64,000 nt of DNA from Haloparvum alkalitolerans (GCF_050122995.1 NZ_JBNLIA010000014.1:70193-134192); one strand, 5' to 3'. Positions 8,725-17,435 are shown, numbered from the stretch's first letter. Numbers and translations are program-made. The notes: generated from the sequence alone by a model not told the origin.

Positions 8725-9711
8725 ATGAGCGACGACCGACAGCCCGACGAACAGCACCCCGACCTGGCGGCCGCGGACGCGGTCGGCGACGAGGAGCCGC
8801 GGCTCAAGCGCGGTCCCTTCGAGCGGTGGGTCACCAACTCGATCGAGAACCCGCAGATCGCGTACAAGGCGATGTTCTACCTCGCCACCGGGTTCTTCCT
8901 GCTCACCACGCTGTTCCCGTTCTACTGGCTGCTGATGGTGGCGCTGACGCCGCGAAACGACCTCCAGAACATCTTCCTGCTGCCCGGGGGTGAGCCGAAC
9001 TTCCTCGTGTTCGTAGAGATGTTCGAGGCGGTCGCGTTCCACCGCTACATGTTCAACAGCTTCGTCATCGCGACGGTGACGACGGTGATCGTGTTGGTGA
9101 TCGCCAGCCTCGCCGGCTACGTGTTCGGCCGCCTGCGGTTCAAGGGGAAGGGCCCGCTGATGCTGCTTATCCTCATCGTGTCCTTCTTCCCGCCGGCGTC
9201 GTTCTTCGTGCCGCTGAACCGGCTGTTCAACACGAACTTCGACGTGTTGCGCCCGCTGGTGTCGGACGGCTCGCTGTACAACACCCCGTTCGCGATGATG
9301 ATCCCGTTCTCGGCGCTGTTCCTGCCGCTGTCGATCTTCATCCTGACGACGTTCTACTCGCAGATACCGGACGGGCTGGAGGACGCGGCCCGCGTCGAGG
9401 GGACGACCCGCATTGGTGCGCTGTTCCGCGTGATCGTTCCGCTGTCGGCGCCGGGCGTAGCGACCGCGGGCGTGTTGACGTTCATCTCCGTGTACAACGA
9501 GTACTTCTTCTCCTCGTTGATGACGGACGGCCGCGTCGATAGCTGGGCGCCCATCGTGGAGGGAATCCTCCGCTACCAGGGCCAGTACGAGGTGCTGTTC
9601 AACCTCATGGCGGCCGCGAGCATCGTCGGGGTCCTCCCCGTCGCCATCCTCGTGGTCGTCGCACAGGAGAAGATCGTGAGCGGACTGACACAGGGGGCGG
9701 TGAAGGAGTAA
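8725..9711 (+). CDS. Sugar ABC transporter permease (MalG type)
   Basis: The second, 328-residue permease subunit. A charged cytoplasmic N terminus of about 45 residues leads into the first helix (TGFFLLTTLFPFYWLLMVAL). The EAA loop is LEDAARVEGTTRIGALFRVI near residues 218-240. Its place between the first permease and the ATPase, with zero and two bases between genes, shows a single operon. Confidence 0.9.
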   Translation: MSDDRQPDEQHPDLAAADAVGDEEPRLKRGPFERWVTNSIENPQIAYKAMFYLATGFFLLTTLFPFYWLLMVALTPRNDLQNIFLLPGGEPNFLVFVEMFEAVAFHRYMFNSFVIATVTTVIVLVIASLAGYVFGRLRFKGKGPLMLLILIVSFFPPASFFVPLNRLFNTNFDVLRPLVSDGSLYNTPFAMMIPFSALFLPLSIFILTTFYSQIPDGLEDAARVEGTTRIGALFRVIVPLSAPGVATAGVLTFISVYNEYFFSSLMTDGRVDSWAPIVEGILRYQGQYEVLFNLMAAASIVGVLPVAILVVVAQEKIVSGLTQGAVKE

Positions 9712-9713
9712 CC

Positions 9714-10841
9714 ATGGCGAACGTAACGCTCGAACACATCACCAAGCGGTACGAGGACGTAACGGCAGTCGACGACATGAACCTCGACATCGAGGACGGC
9801 GAATTCGTCACCTTCGTCGGCCCATCGGGGTGCGGGAAGTCGACCACGATGGAGACGATCGCGGGCCTGACGCTGCCCACCGAGGGGACCATCGAGATCG
9901 GCGGGCGCGACGTGACGGACCTGCCCCCGAAGGACCGGGGGATCTCGATGGTGTTCCAGAACATCGCGCTGTTCCCCCACATGGACGTGTACGACAACAT
10001 CTCCTTCGGGCTCCGCCTGCGCGAGTACGACCAGGAGGAGATCGACCGCCGCGTCGAGGAGGCGGCGGACATCGTCCAGTTGGAGGGGATGATGGACCGG
10101 ATGCCCGAGGAGATGTCCGGCGGTCAGCGCCAGCGCGTCGCCATCGCGCGCGCCATCGTGCGCAACCCGGACGTGTTCCTGATGGACGAACCGCTGGCGA
10201 ACCTCGACGCGAAGCTCCGCGTCCACATGCGGACGGAGCTCCAGCGGCTCCACAAGGAACTCGACACGACGATCGTCTACGTCACCCACGACCAGGCCGA
10301 GGCGATGACGATGTCGGACCGCATCGCGGTCATCGACAGCGGACAGCTCCAGCAGATCGACCCGCCGCTCGTCTGTTACAACGAGCCGACGAACCTGTTC
10401 GTCGCCGGCTTCATCGGCTCGCCGTCGATGAACTTCGTCGAGGGCGAGGTGACCGCGGACGGCTTCGACGCCGAACACGTCACCGTCGACTTCGACCCCG
10501 ACGCCTACGACGTGTCGGTGGGCGACGAGGTGACGCTCGGGATCCGTCCCGAGGACGTCTACCTCGCGGACGGCGTCGAGTCGGTCGAGGACCCGTCCGC
10601 GGTCGTCAACGCGTGGACCGACGTGCTCGAACCGATGGGCAACGAGGTGTTCGTCTACCTCAAGCTCGCGCAGGATGCCGAGCTCCGCATCGACGAGCGC
10701 GACAGCGACCAGCTGCTGATGAGCGTCGACCCGGACGTCGAGGTCGAGGAGGACGGCGAGATAGACGTCGTGCTCGACCGGAGTCGCGTCCACCTCTTCG
10801 ACACCGGCTCCGGGGACGCCATCGTCCACGGGCTGGACTGA
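9714..10841 (+). CDS. Sugar ABC transporter ATP-binding protein (MalK/UgpC type)
   Basis: The ATPase that powers the importer. It has Walker A GPSGCGKST at residues 36-44, the Q-loop in MVFQNIALFPH, the signature MSGGQRQRVAIARA near residue 134, Walker B DVFLMDEPLANLD and switch His in YVTHDQAEAM. The C-terminal 120 residues form the TOBE/MalK-type regulatory domain with the IRPEDV motif. At 375 residues it is the usual length for the carbohydrate importer class. It is the last gene of the tight operon, and the next gene begins about 100 bases later behind its own apparent promoter. Confidence 0.93.
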   Translation: MANVTLEHITKRYEDVTAVDDMNLDIEDGEFVTFVGPSGCGKSTTMETIAGLTLPTEGTIEIGGRDVTDLPPKDRGISMVFQNIALFPHMDVYDNISFGLRLREYDQEEIDRRVEEAADIVQLEGMMDRMPEEMSGGQRQRVAIARAIVRNPDVFLMDEPLANLDAKLRVHMRTELQRLHKELDTTIVYVTHDQAEAMTMSDRIAVIDSGQLQQIDPPLVCYNEPTNLFVAGFIGSPSMNFVEGEVTADGFDAEHVTVDFDPDAYDVSVGDEVTLGIRPEDVYLADGVESVEDPSAVVNAWTDVLEPMGNEVFVYLKLAQDAELRIDERDSDQLLMSVDPDVEVEEDGEIDVVLDRSRVHLFDTGSGDAIVHGLD

Positions 10842-10911
10842 CTCCGGCCCCGGCCGGCGGGTTTCGGCTCCGGCCACGCCGGCGTCCCGACCCCGCCGCC
10901 GGAACGTGAAT

Positions 10912-10929
10912 CTTAACAACAATCGTTGT
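10912..10929 (+). promoter_or_regulatory. Palindrome and promoter region before first Gfo/Idh gene
   Basis: CTTAACAACAATCGTTGT contains a perfect inverted repeat ACAAC-AATC-GTTGT (10916-10929). It shares its arms with the palindrome at 6171-6190. The AT-rich CTTAAC may act as the TATA element, about 28 bases before the ATG at 10943. A GTG at 10928 lies within the palindrome, which argues that it is not the true start. Confidence 0.55.
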
Positions 10930-10942
10930 GAAAACTGTTCTC

Positions 10943-12007
10943 ATGGACGATCCCAACGACGTTCGGGTCGGCATCGTCGGCCTCGGCGGTATCGGCCACC
11001 ACCACGCGAACCGACTCGCGGAGCGGGGCGCGAACCTCGTCGGCGGCATGGACATCGACGCCGACGCGCGCACGCGGTTCGCCGAGGCGTTCGACGCGCC
11101 GGTGTACGAGGAGGCCGAACACCTCTACGCCGAGGCGGACGCCGTCCTCGTGACGACGCCGAACCGGTTCCACGAGGAGTACGCGCTCTCGGCGCTCGAG
11201 GCGGGCCTCGACGTGCTGCTGGAGAAGCCCCTCGCGCACGACCTCGAGAGCGCAGAGCGCATCGTCGAGGCCGCCCGCGAGGCCGACGGCTTCTGCATGG
11301 TCGGGTTCAACAATCGCTTCGCGGAGCCGGTGCAAGTCCTGAAACACGAGCAGGCGGAGGGCCGGTTCGGCGACGTGCGCCACGTCGAGGCGAACTACGT
11401 GCGCCGGCGCGGCATCCCCGGCCGCGGGTCGTGGTTCACGTCGAAGGGCGTCGCGGGCGGCGGTTCGCTCATCGACATCGGGGTCCACGCCATCGACCTC
11501 GCGCTCTACTTCCTCGACTACCCCGAGGTCGTCGAGGTCTCGGGCGTCACCCGCTCGGCGTTCGGCGGCCGCGACGACTACACGTTCGTCGAGATGTGGG
11601 GCGAGGACGCTGGTCCGGAGGGGTTCGACGTGGACGACTCCGCGTCGGCGTTCATCCGCGGCGCGGACGGCCGCACCGTCTCGCTGGAAGTCGCGTGGGC
11701 GACCAACCGCCCGACGAACGACGAGTTCGTGATCCGCGGGAGCGACGCGGGCGCGCGGTTCGACCGCGACAGCCACGACCTCACGATCTTCGAGTCGAGG
11801 ACCGGCGGCGGCCACCACCACGCCGACCAGCGGATCGAGACGCGCGAGAACGACACCCACGCCACCGAGCAGGGGGTCTTCCTCGAGGCGGTCGCCGAGG
11901 GCGAGGCGCCGACGATCAACACCGTCGAGCAGGCGCTGACGGTGCAGAAGGTGATCGACGGCATCTACCGCTCCTCCGAGCAGGGCGGCGCCGTGCGGCT
12001 GGACTGA
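10943..12007 (+). CDS. Gfo/Idh/MocA family oxidoreductase
   Basis: An NAD(P)-dependent sugar or glycoside oxidoreductase. The N-terminal Rossmann fold begins VGIVGLGGIGHHHANRL. The family motif EKPLAHD follows near residue 95, and the C-terminal substrate domain begins with VGFNNRFAEPV and includes GGGSLIDIGVHAIDLALYF, where the Asp-x-x-x-His pair is the catalytic-region motif. It has 354 residues from the ATG that follows the palindrome; an in-frame GTG fifteen bases upstream is possible but overlaps the operator. It lies downstream of the importer genes and most likely acts on the imported compound or a derivative. Confidence 0.85.
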   Translation: MDDPNDVRVGIVGLGGIGHHHANRLAERGANLVGGMDIDADARTRFAEAFDAPVYEEAEHLYAEADAVLVTTPNRFHEEYALSALEAGLDVLLEKPLAHDLESAERIVEAAREADGFCMVGFNNRFAEPVQVLKHEQAEGRFGDVRHVEANYVRRRGIPGRGSWFTSKGVAGGGSLIDIGVHAIDLALYFLDYPEVVEVSGVTRSAFGGRDDYTFVEMWGEDAGPEGFDVDDSASAFIRGADGRTVSLEVAWATNRPTNDEFVIRGSDAGARFDRDSHDLTIFESRTGGGHHHADQRIETRENDTHATEQGVFLEAVAEGEAPTINTVEQALTVQKVIDGIYRSSEQGGAVRLD

Positions 12008-12060
12008 CGCCGGAACCGACGCCCTGGCTCATCGCCGCCGGCGGTCACCTCATCCTGAAG

Positions 12061-12068
12061 GTTTATTC
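12061..12068 (+). promoter_or_regulatory. TATA element for the 12092 gene
   Basis: GTTTATTC lies about 27 bases before the ATG at 12092, consistent with a leaderless transcript. It suggests the isomerase-like gene has its own promoter within the catabolic cluster. Confidence 0.55.
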
Positions 12069-12091
12069 GGTTCGTAGTACAAGCGCCGCAC

Positions 12092-13063
12092 ATGGATATC
12101 GGCGTACTCACCGTTCCGCTCGGCGACCAGTCCGTCGAGGAGGCGTTCGCGTACCTCGAGGAACTCGGGGTCGACGCGGTCGAACTCGGCGTCGGCGGCT
12201 GGCCCGGCGAGGACCACCTCGACCGCGAGCGACACCTCGAGAGCTCCGAGGCGCGCGAAGAACTGCTGGCGGCCGTCGAGGAGCACGACCTGCGCATCTC
12301 CGCGCTGGCGACGCACAACAACCCGCTCCACCCCGATGAGGAGCGCGCCGCCGAGGCCGACCGCGAACTGCGCGAGGCGGTCGAACTCGCGGACCTGCTC
12401 GGCGTGGACACGGTCACCTGCTTCTCCGGACTGCCGGCGGGGGCACCCGGGGACTCGACCCCGAACTGGATCACGGCACCGTGGCCGACCGAGCACAAGG
12501 AGGCGCTCGACTACCAGTGGGAGGAGGTCGCGATCCCCTACTGGCGCGACCTGGCGGCCCACGCCGAGGAGCACGCGGTGGACATCGCCATCGAGATGCA
12601 CCCCAACATGCTCGTCTACGAGCCGGAGGGAATGTTACGGCTCCGCGCGGAGACCAGCGAGCGGATCGGCGCGAACTTCGACCCCTCGCACCTCTACTGG
12701 CAGGGGATCGACGTGACGGAGGCGATCCGCCTGCTCGGCGAGCGCGGCGCGATCCACCACGTCCACGCGAAGGACACGAAGGTGTACGAGTCGAAGGCGC
12801 GCGAGAAGGGCGTCCTCGACACGGCCGACTACACGAACGAGCCGGAGCGCTCCTGGCTGTTCCGCTCCATCGGCTACGGGCACGGCGAGGCGCACTGGAA
12901 GGACGTGGTCTCGACGCTCCGGATGGTCGGCTACGAGGGCGCGCTCTCCATCGAGCACGAGGACAGCCTTACCTCCTCGCGCGAGGGGCTCGAGAAGGCC
13001 GTCGACGTGCTCTCGCGGGCCGTCTTCGAGACGACGCCGGGCGACGCCTACTGGGCGGAGTGA
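12092..13063 (+). CDS. Sugar phosphate isomerase/epimerase-like TIM barrel
   Basis: A 323-residue protein of the AP-endonuclease-2/xylose-isomerase-like superfamily. This includes epimerases, inosose dehydratases and 3-keto-glycoside-cleaving enzymes. Likely metal ligands appear in order as Glu of VDIAIEMHPNM, Asp and His of ANFDPSHLYW, His of IHHVHAKDTK and Glu of LSIEHEDSL. The N terminus MDIGVLTVPLGDQ is the usual first strand. It is followed six bases later by a second Gfo/Idh gene, so the two are probably co-translated. The reaction cannot be assigned: isomerisation, epimerisation and elimination from a keto-sugar are all possible. Confidence 0.85.
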   Translation: MDIGVLTVPLGDQSVEEAFAYLEELGVDAVELGVGGWPGEDHLDRERHLESSEAREELLAAVEEHDLRISALATHNNPLHPDEERAAEADRELREAVELADLLGVDTVTCFSGLPAGAPGDSTPNWITAPWPTEHKEALDYQWEEVAIPYWRDLAAHAEEHAVDIAIEMHPNMLVYEPEGMLRLRAETSERIGANFDPSHLYWQGIDVTEAIRLLGERGAIHHVHAKDTKVYESKAREKGVLDTADYTNEPERSWLFRSIGYGHGEAHWKDVVSTLRMVGYEGALSIEHEDSLTSSREGLEKAVDVLSRAVFETTPGDAYWAE

Positions 13064-13069
13064 TCCCCG

Positions 13070-14212
13070 ATGAGCGAGACTCCCCCCGACGAACCCCTGA
13101 AGGTCGGCGTCCTCGGCTACCGGTTCATGGGCAAGGCGCACGCCAACGCGCTGGCGCGGCTCCCCATGTTCTTCCCCGACGCGCCCGCGGTCGAGCGCCA
13201 CACCCTGATCGGCCGGAACGAGGCGGCGCTCGCGGACGCCGCGGAGCGGTTCGGTTTCGCCCACACGGAGACCGACTGGGAAGCCGCGCTGGAAGAGGTC
13301 GACGTGTTCTACAACCTCGGCCCGAACCACGTCCACGCGGAGCCCTCCATCGCGGCGCTGGAGGCCGGGATCCCGGTCTTCTGTGAGAAGCCGCTCGCGC
13401 CGACCCTCGAGGAGGCCGCGGCGATGCGCGACGCCGCCGCGGCCGCGGACGTGCCCGCCGGCTGCGCGTTCAACTACCGGTTCGTCCCCGCGATCCGCCA
13501 CGCGCGGAACCTGATCGCGAACGGCGACCTCGGCGAGATCAGGCAGGTCCGCGGGCGCTACCTGCAGGACTGGCTCGTGGACGAGGAGGCGCCGTGGGCG
13601 TGGCGGATGGACGCCGACATGGCCGGCTCCGGCGCGCTCGGCGACCTCGGCGCCCACACCGTCGACCTGCTGGACTTCCTCGTCGCGGACGAGACCGGCC
13701 CGATCGAGAGCCTGTCCGGCCAGCTCCGGACGTTCGTCGGCGAGCGCCCGGTCTTCGACGACGCGGGCGGGATCGAGGAGTACCGCGACGTGACCGTCGA
13801 CGACGCCTACACCGCGCAGGTGCGCTACGAGAGCGGCGCGGTCGGGACGCTGGAGGCGACCCGGATGGCGACCGGCCACAAGAACGACCACACCGTCGAG
13901 GTCCACGGATCGAAGGGGAGCCTGCGCTTCTCGCTGGAGCGGCTCAACGAACTGGAGGTGCTCCGCGAGGGCGACCGCGGCTACGAGACGGTGCTGGTCA
14001 CCGACGAGGAGGACCCCTACCTCGACCACTGGTGGCCGCCGGGCCACGTCCTCGGCTGGGAGCACACGTTCGTCCACGAGAACTACGAGTTCCTCTCGGC
14101 GGTCGCGGAAGGACGCGAGTTCTCGCCCTCCTTCGCGGAGGCGTACGAGGTCCAGCGCGTCCTCGACGCCGTGGAGCGCTCCGACGAGAGCGGCGAGCGC
14201 GTCGAGCTGTAG
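13070..14212 (+). CDS. Gfo/Idh/MocA family oxidoreductase
   Basis: The second oxidoreductase of the sugar cluster, 380 residues, with Rossmann motif VGVLGYRFMGKAHANAL and the EKPLAPT motif (residues about 105-111). In the C-terminal half, ACAFNYRFVPAIRHAR (read here as AGCAFNYRF) and GSGALGDLGAHTVDLLDFL carry the catalytic-region Asp and His. Compared with the 10943 protein it is longer and only distantly similar, so it probably handles a different substrate or a second step. It ends just before the 26-bp tandem repeat array. Confidence 0.85.
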   Translation: MSETPPDEPLKVGVLGYRFMGKAHANALARLPMFFPDAPAVERHTLIGRNEAALADAAERFGFAHTETDWEAALEEVDVFYNLGPNHVHAEPSIAALEAGIPVFCEKPLAPTLEEAAAMRDAAAAADVPAGCAFNYRFVPAIRHARNLIANGDLGEIRQVRGRYLQDWLVDEEAPWAWRMDADMAGSGALGDLGAHTVDLLDFLVADETGPIESLSGQLRTFVGERPVFDDAGGIEEYRDVTVDDAYTAQVRYESGAVGTLEATRMATGHKNDHTVEVHGSKGSLRFSLERLNELEVLREGDRGYETVLVTDEEDPYLDHWWPPGHVLGWEHTFVHENYEFLSAVAEGREFSPSFAEAYEVQRVLDAVERSDESGERVEL

Positions 14213-14242
14213 CGGCGCTCCGCGACGCCTCTCACGCGAGGG

Positions 14243-14420
14243 CCATTTCTGTCGGGGTTGTGAGCGGACCATTTCTGTCGGGGTCGTGAGCGGACCATTT
14301 CTGTCGGGGTCGTGAGCGGACCATTTCTGTCGGGGTCGTGAGCGGACCATTTCTGTCGGGGTCGTGAGCGGACCATTTCTGTCGGGGTCGTGAGCGGACC
14401 GTTTCTGTCGGGGTCGCGGA
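14243..14420. repeat. 26-bp tandem repeat, seven copies
   Basis: Copies begin at 14243, 14269, 14295, 14321, 14347, 14373 and 14399, each starting CCATTTCTGTCGGGG. Copy 1 has one change (TTG for TCG), and copy 7 is degenerate at both ends (CCG start, CGCGGA end). Twenty-six is not a multiple of three, so the array is not coding. It lies 30 bases after the stop of the last sugar-cluster gene and before the Yip1 gene. No spacer sequence separates the units, so it is not CRISPR. It may have begun as a terminator-like T-rich element that was amplified. Confidence 0.9.
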
Positions 14421-14492
14421 CGGGCTCCCCACCGTGCCGGTCACAAAAACGCAACCGCAACCGGGTTATGGACCGTCCCCCTAACGGCGTCC

Positions 14493-15146
14493 GTGACCAC
14501 CTGGATCGAGGACCCGCAGGGCGGCCGCGCTCGGGGGCCGCGGGCGCTTGCTCGCGCGTGGGCGGAGGTGCTGGTCCGGCCGCGGCGATTCTTCAGAAAC
14601 GGCGTCGGCCCGGGCGACCAGGCGCCCGCGCTCACGTTCGCGGTCGTCGTCGCGCTCGCGCACGCCGCGGGGTGGATGGCCGCCGACCCCAGTGCGGTGC
14701 CGGGGATCACGGAGTCGATGGCCGTCTCCGTGCTGATCGCGCTGCTGGCGACGGGGGTGCTGGCGGCGCCGGTCGGCCTCCACCTCACGGCCGCGGTCGC
14801 GACGGTCTCGACCGTCCTCGCCAGCCTCGAGCGCCGCGCCCCGCCCGCTGACCCCGCGGCGGCCGGCGTACTGGCACGGCTCGGCCTCGGCTTCCGCGAG
14901 CGCGGCGGCGTCAGCGAGACGGTGCAAGTCGTCGCGTACGCGAGCGCGCCCTTCGCGCTCGCGGGACCGCCCGTCCCCGCGCTCAGGCTCGCGGCCGGCG
15001 CGTACGCGACCGGCCTGCTCCTCGTCGGACTCAGAACCGTCCACGGGACGACGTGGCCGCGGACGCTGGTGGCGGGGCTCCCGGCCGCGCTGGTGGGCTA
15101 CGGCGTCGCCTACCGCGCGGTCGCGCCGCTGCTCGCGCTCGGCTGA
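14493..15146 (+). CDS. Yip1-domain membrane protein
   Basis: A 217-residue membrane protein with the Yip1 pattern. A soluble N terminus carries a WAEVLVRPRRFFR element. Four or five hydrophobic segments follow, rich in Ala, Gly and Leu, with a central charged loop of about 30 residues. The start is a GTG. Yip1 proteins in archaea have no proven role. There is no tight linkage to its neighbours. Confidence 0.7.
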   Translation: MTTWIEDPQGGRARGPRALARAWAEVLVRPRRFFRNGVGPGDQAPALTFAVVVALAHAAGWMAADPSAVPGITESMAVSVLIALLATGVLAAPVGLHLTAAVATVSTVLASLERRAPPADPAAAGVLARLGLGFRERGGVSETVQVVAYASAPFALAGPPVPALRLAAGAYATGLLLVGLRTVHGTTWPRTLVAGLPAALVGYGVAYRAVAPLLALG

Positions 15147-15236
15147 TCCGAACGCGCCGGCACAGGTGGCTGGGCGGTCTCGCGCGCCCCCCGTCGCGGC
15201 GCGTGCCCGTTCGGGCGCGAGCGGCTTTCGACAACC

Positions 15237-15244
15237 GTTTTAGG
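15237..15244 (+). promoter_or_regulatory. TATA-like element for RecJ-like gene
   Basis: GTTTTAGG lies about 27 bases before the ATG at 15267, in line with a leaderless start. Confidence 0.45.
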
Positions 15245-15266
15245 CGGGAGGGTCTCCATCCACCAA

Positions 15267-17435
15267 ATGGGATCCTGTATCATCTGCGGCGCCTCCGTGG
15301 ACGGTCGCATTTGCGACTCCCACGAGGAGGACGTCGGCTTCGAGTTCCGCGGGGACAGCCCGCACCAACTGGTCTCGGGACGCTACTACCGCGGCACCGT
15401 CGACGGCTACGCCGACTTCGGCGTGTTCGTCGATCTGGCACCCGGCGTGACCGGGCTGCTCCACCGTTCCGAACTCGACCGCCGCCTCGACTCGCTGGAC
15501 TGGGAGCCGAGCGACACCGTCTACGTGCAGGTGAAGAACGTCCGCGACAACGGCAACGTCGACCTCGCGTGGTCGATCCGCCAGGCGGAGCGCGACTTCC
15601 GCGGCCACCTCGTGCAGGAGGACGGCACCGAGTTCGTCCCCGGCGAGGAGGCCGACGAGGAGGAAAAGGAACCGGAGACTGCGGTGTCTGAAGCGGAACC
15701 GGCCGAGGAAGCGTCCGCCGAGGACGAGTCGTCGGCATCCCCCGAGCCCGAAGGGGCGGAGTCCGGGTTCGAGGCCGCGGACGTGGTCGACGCCGAGGAG
15801 CCCGAAGTCGTCGAGGAAGAGGCCGAGCGGGACGAGGAACCGTCCGAGTCCGCCGCCGAGACGTCCGCGGAGGAGCCGACGGAGGGTGAGACCGAAGCGG
15901 CCGAGACCGCGCACGAGGTGCCGGCCGAGGCCGAGGCGGCTCCCGAGCACGTCCTCGTCGAGTCGCTCGGTGACCGCGTCGGCGACGAGGTCCGGATCGA
16001 GGGCGAGGTCGTGAGCGTCCGCCAGACCGGCGGCCCGACCGTCTTCGAGGTGCGCGACCGCACGGGCGTCGTCGACTGCGCGGCGTTCGTCGAGCCGGGC
16101 GTCCGGGCGTACCCCGGCGTCGAACTCGGCGACGTAGTTCGTCTCGACGGCGAGGTCGAACTCCGCCACGACGAGATCCAGGTCGAGACCGAGGCGCTCG
16201 CGGTGCTCGAAGGCGACGAGGCCGCCGCCGTCCAGCAGCGGCTCGCCGACGCGCTCACCGACCGCGCCCGCCCCGACGCCGTCGACCCGCTCGGCGACGA
16301 CGAGACGGTCGCGGCGCTCTCGGAGGGCCTGCTCGACGCGGCCGAGGCGATCCGGCGCGCGGTGCTGGAGTCGCGCCCGGTCGTCGTCCGGCACCCGGCG
16401 ACCGCGGACGGCTACGTGGCCGGCGCGGCCGTCGAGCGCGCGACGCTCCCGCTGGTCCGCGAGGAGCACGCCAAGCGCGACGCCGTCTACCACTACTTCA
16501 CCCGCCGCCCGCTGGAGGGCGCGGTGTACGACATGGACGCGGCGACCAACGACGCGACGCGCATGCTGCAGGACCGCGACCGCCACGACGAGAAGCTCCC
16601 GCTGTTCCTGCTCGTCGGCACCGGCTCGACCGTCGAGTCCGAGGACGGCCTCGGCCTGCTGGACGTGTACGACGCCGACGCCGTGGTCGTCGACGCGGCC
16701 GTCGCCGACCCCGAGACGCGCGAGACGGTCGACACGCTCGTCTCGCCCGAGTTGGCCGACGTGGACGGCTCGCTCTCGACGGGCGCGCTCGTCGCCTCGC
16801 TGGCGGCGGCCGTCAACGAGGACGTGCGCGGGGACCTCGAGCACCTCCCGGCGGTGAGCTACTGGGAGGAGACGCCGGACGCCTACGTCGAGGCGGCCGC
16901 CGAGGCCGGCTACGACGCCGAGCGCGTCGCGGAGCTCCGCGAGGCCATCGCGCTGGAGGCGTACTACCAGTCCTACCAGGACAAGCGGGAACTCGTCACC
17001 GACCTCCTGTTCGAGGACGGCGGCGACCTCGCCGCGCACGTCTCCGAGCAGTTCCGCGAGAAACTGGAGACCGAGGTGCAGACTGCGGAGGCGAACCTCG
17101 AGACCGAGCACGTCGACAACGTCACCTTCGACGTGCTCGACACCGAGGCGTACACCCACAAGTACGACTTCCCGCCGACGCCGCTGCTCCTCGACGAACT
17201 GCACCGCCGGAACCGCGAGGGCGACTACGCCACCGTCGGCATCGGCATGGACGAGCTGTACGTCCGCACGACCGCGGACGTCTCCGTCCGCGAGGTCGCC
17301 GCCGAGGCCGCCGAGATCGCGCCCGAGGCCGACATCTCGGTCGCCGGCGTCCGCGAGGGGAAGATCGAGTTCCTCTCGGGCGCCCGCGAGGCGGTCGAGA
17401 ACGCGGTCGTCGCCGCCGTCGCCGACCAGTTCTGA
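15267..17435 (+). CDS. RecJ/DHH-like protein with Zn finger, S1 and OB domains; active site degraded
   Basis: A 722-residue protein built in order from several parts. A zinc finger uses C4, C7, C16 and H19. An S1 RNA/DNA-binding domain (about 35-108) contains DFGVFVDLAPGVTGLLHRSE. A very acidic linker (about 118-225) precedes an OB-fold nucleic-acid-binding domain (about 228-310). Then come a RecJ/DHH-like core (about 350-560) and a C-terminal DHHA1-like domain. Where active RecJ proteins have the D-x-D-x-D-G metal motif, this protein reads HPATADG (376-382). Where they have DHH it reads DAA (476-478). So it looks catalytically inactive, resembling in principle the inactive RecJ relatives such as Cdc45 that act as structural replication factors. 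The function is inferred only. Confidence 0.8.
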   Translation: MGSCIICGASVDGRICDSHEEDVGFEFRGDSPHQLVSGRYYRGTVDGYADFGVFVDLAPGVTGLLHRSELDRRLDSLDWEPSDTVYVQVKNVRDNGNVDLAWSIRQAERDFRGHLVQEDGTEFVPGEEADEEEKEPETAVSEAEPAEEASAEDESSASPEPEGAESGFEAADVVDAEEPEVVEEEAERDEEPSESAAETSAEEPTEGETEAAETAHEVPAEAEAAPEHVLVESLGDRVGDEVRIEGEVVSVRQTGGPTVFEVRDRTGVVDCAAFVEPGVRAYPGVELGDVVRLDGEVELRHDEIQVETEALAVLEGDEAAAVQQRLADALTDRARPDAVDPLGDDETVAALSEGLLDAAEAIRRAVLESRPVVVRHPATADGYVAGAAVERATLPLVREEHAKRDAVYHYFTRRPLEGAVYDMDAATNDATRMLQDRDRHDEKLPLFLLVGTGSTVESEDGLGLLDVYDADAVVVDAAVADPETRETVDTLVSPELADVDGSLSTGALVASLAAAVNEDVRGDLEHLPAVSYWEETPDAYVEAAAEAGYDAERVAELREAIALEAYYQSYQDKRELVTDLLFEDGGDLAAHVSEQFREKLETEVQTAEANLETEHVDNVTFDVLDTEAYTHKYDFPPTPLLLDELHRRNREGDYATVGIGMDELYVRTTADVSVREVAAEAAEIAPEADISVAGVREGKIEFLSGAREAVENAVVAAVADQF

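Noticed and set aside
6220..9042. Very long minus-strand open frame (940 codons) opposite the sugar ABC operon
   Set aside because: It is Arg/Val/Leu-rich, has no domain pattern and mirrors the third-base G/C of the real plus-strand genes. Such shadows are frequent in G+C-rich haloarchaeal DNA.
10928..10942. GTG at 10928 as start of the first Gfo/Idh gene
   Set aside because: It lies inside the palindrome and adds five residues not needed by the Rossmann fold. The ATG at 10943 fits the promoter spacing better.
14243..14420. Repeat array as a CRISPR
   Set aside because: Units are directly adjacent without unique spacers and no cas genes are present.
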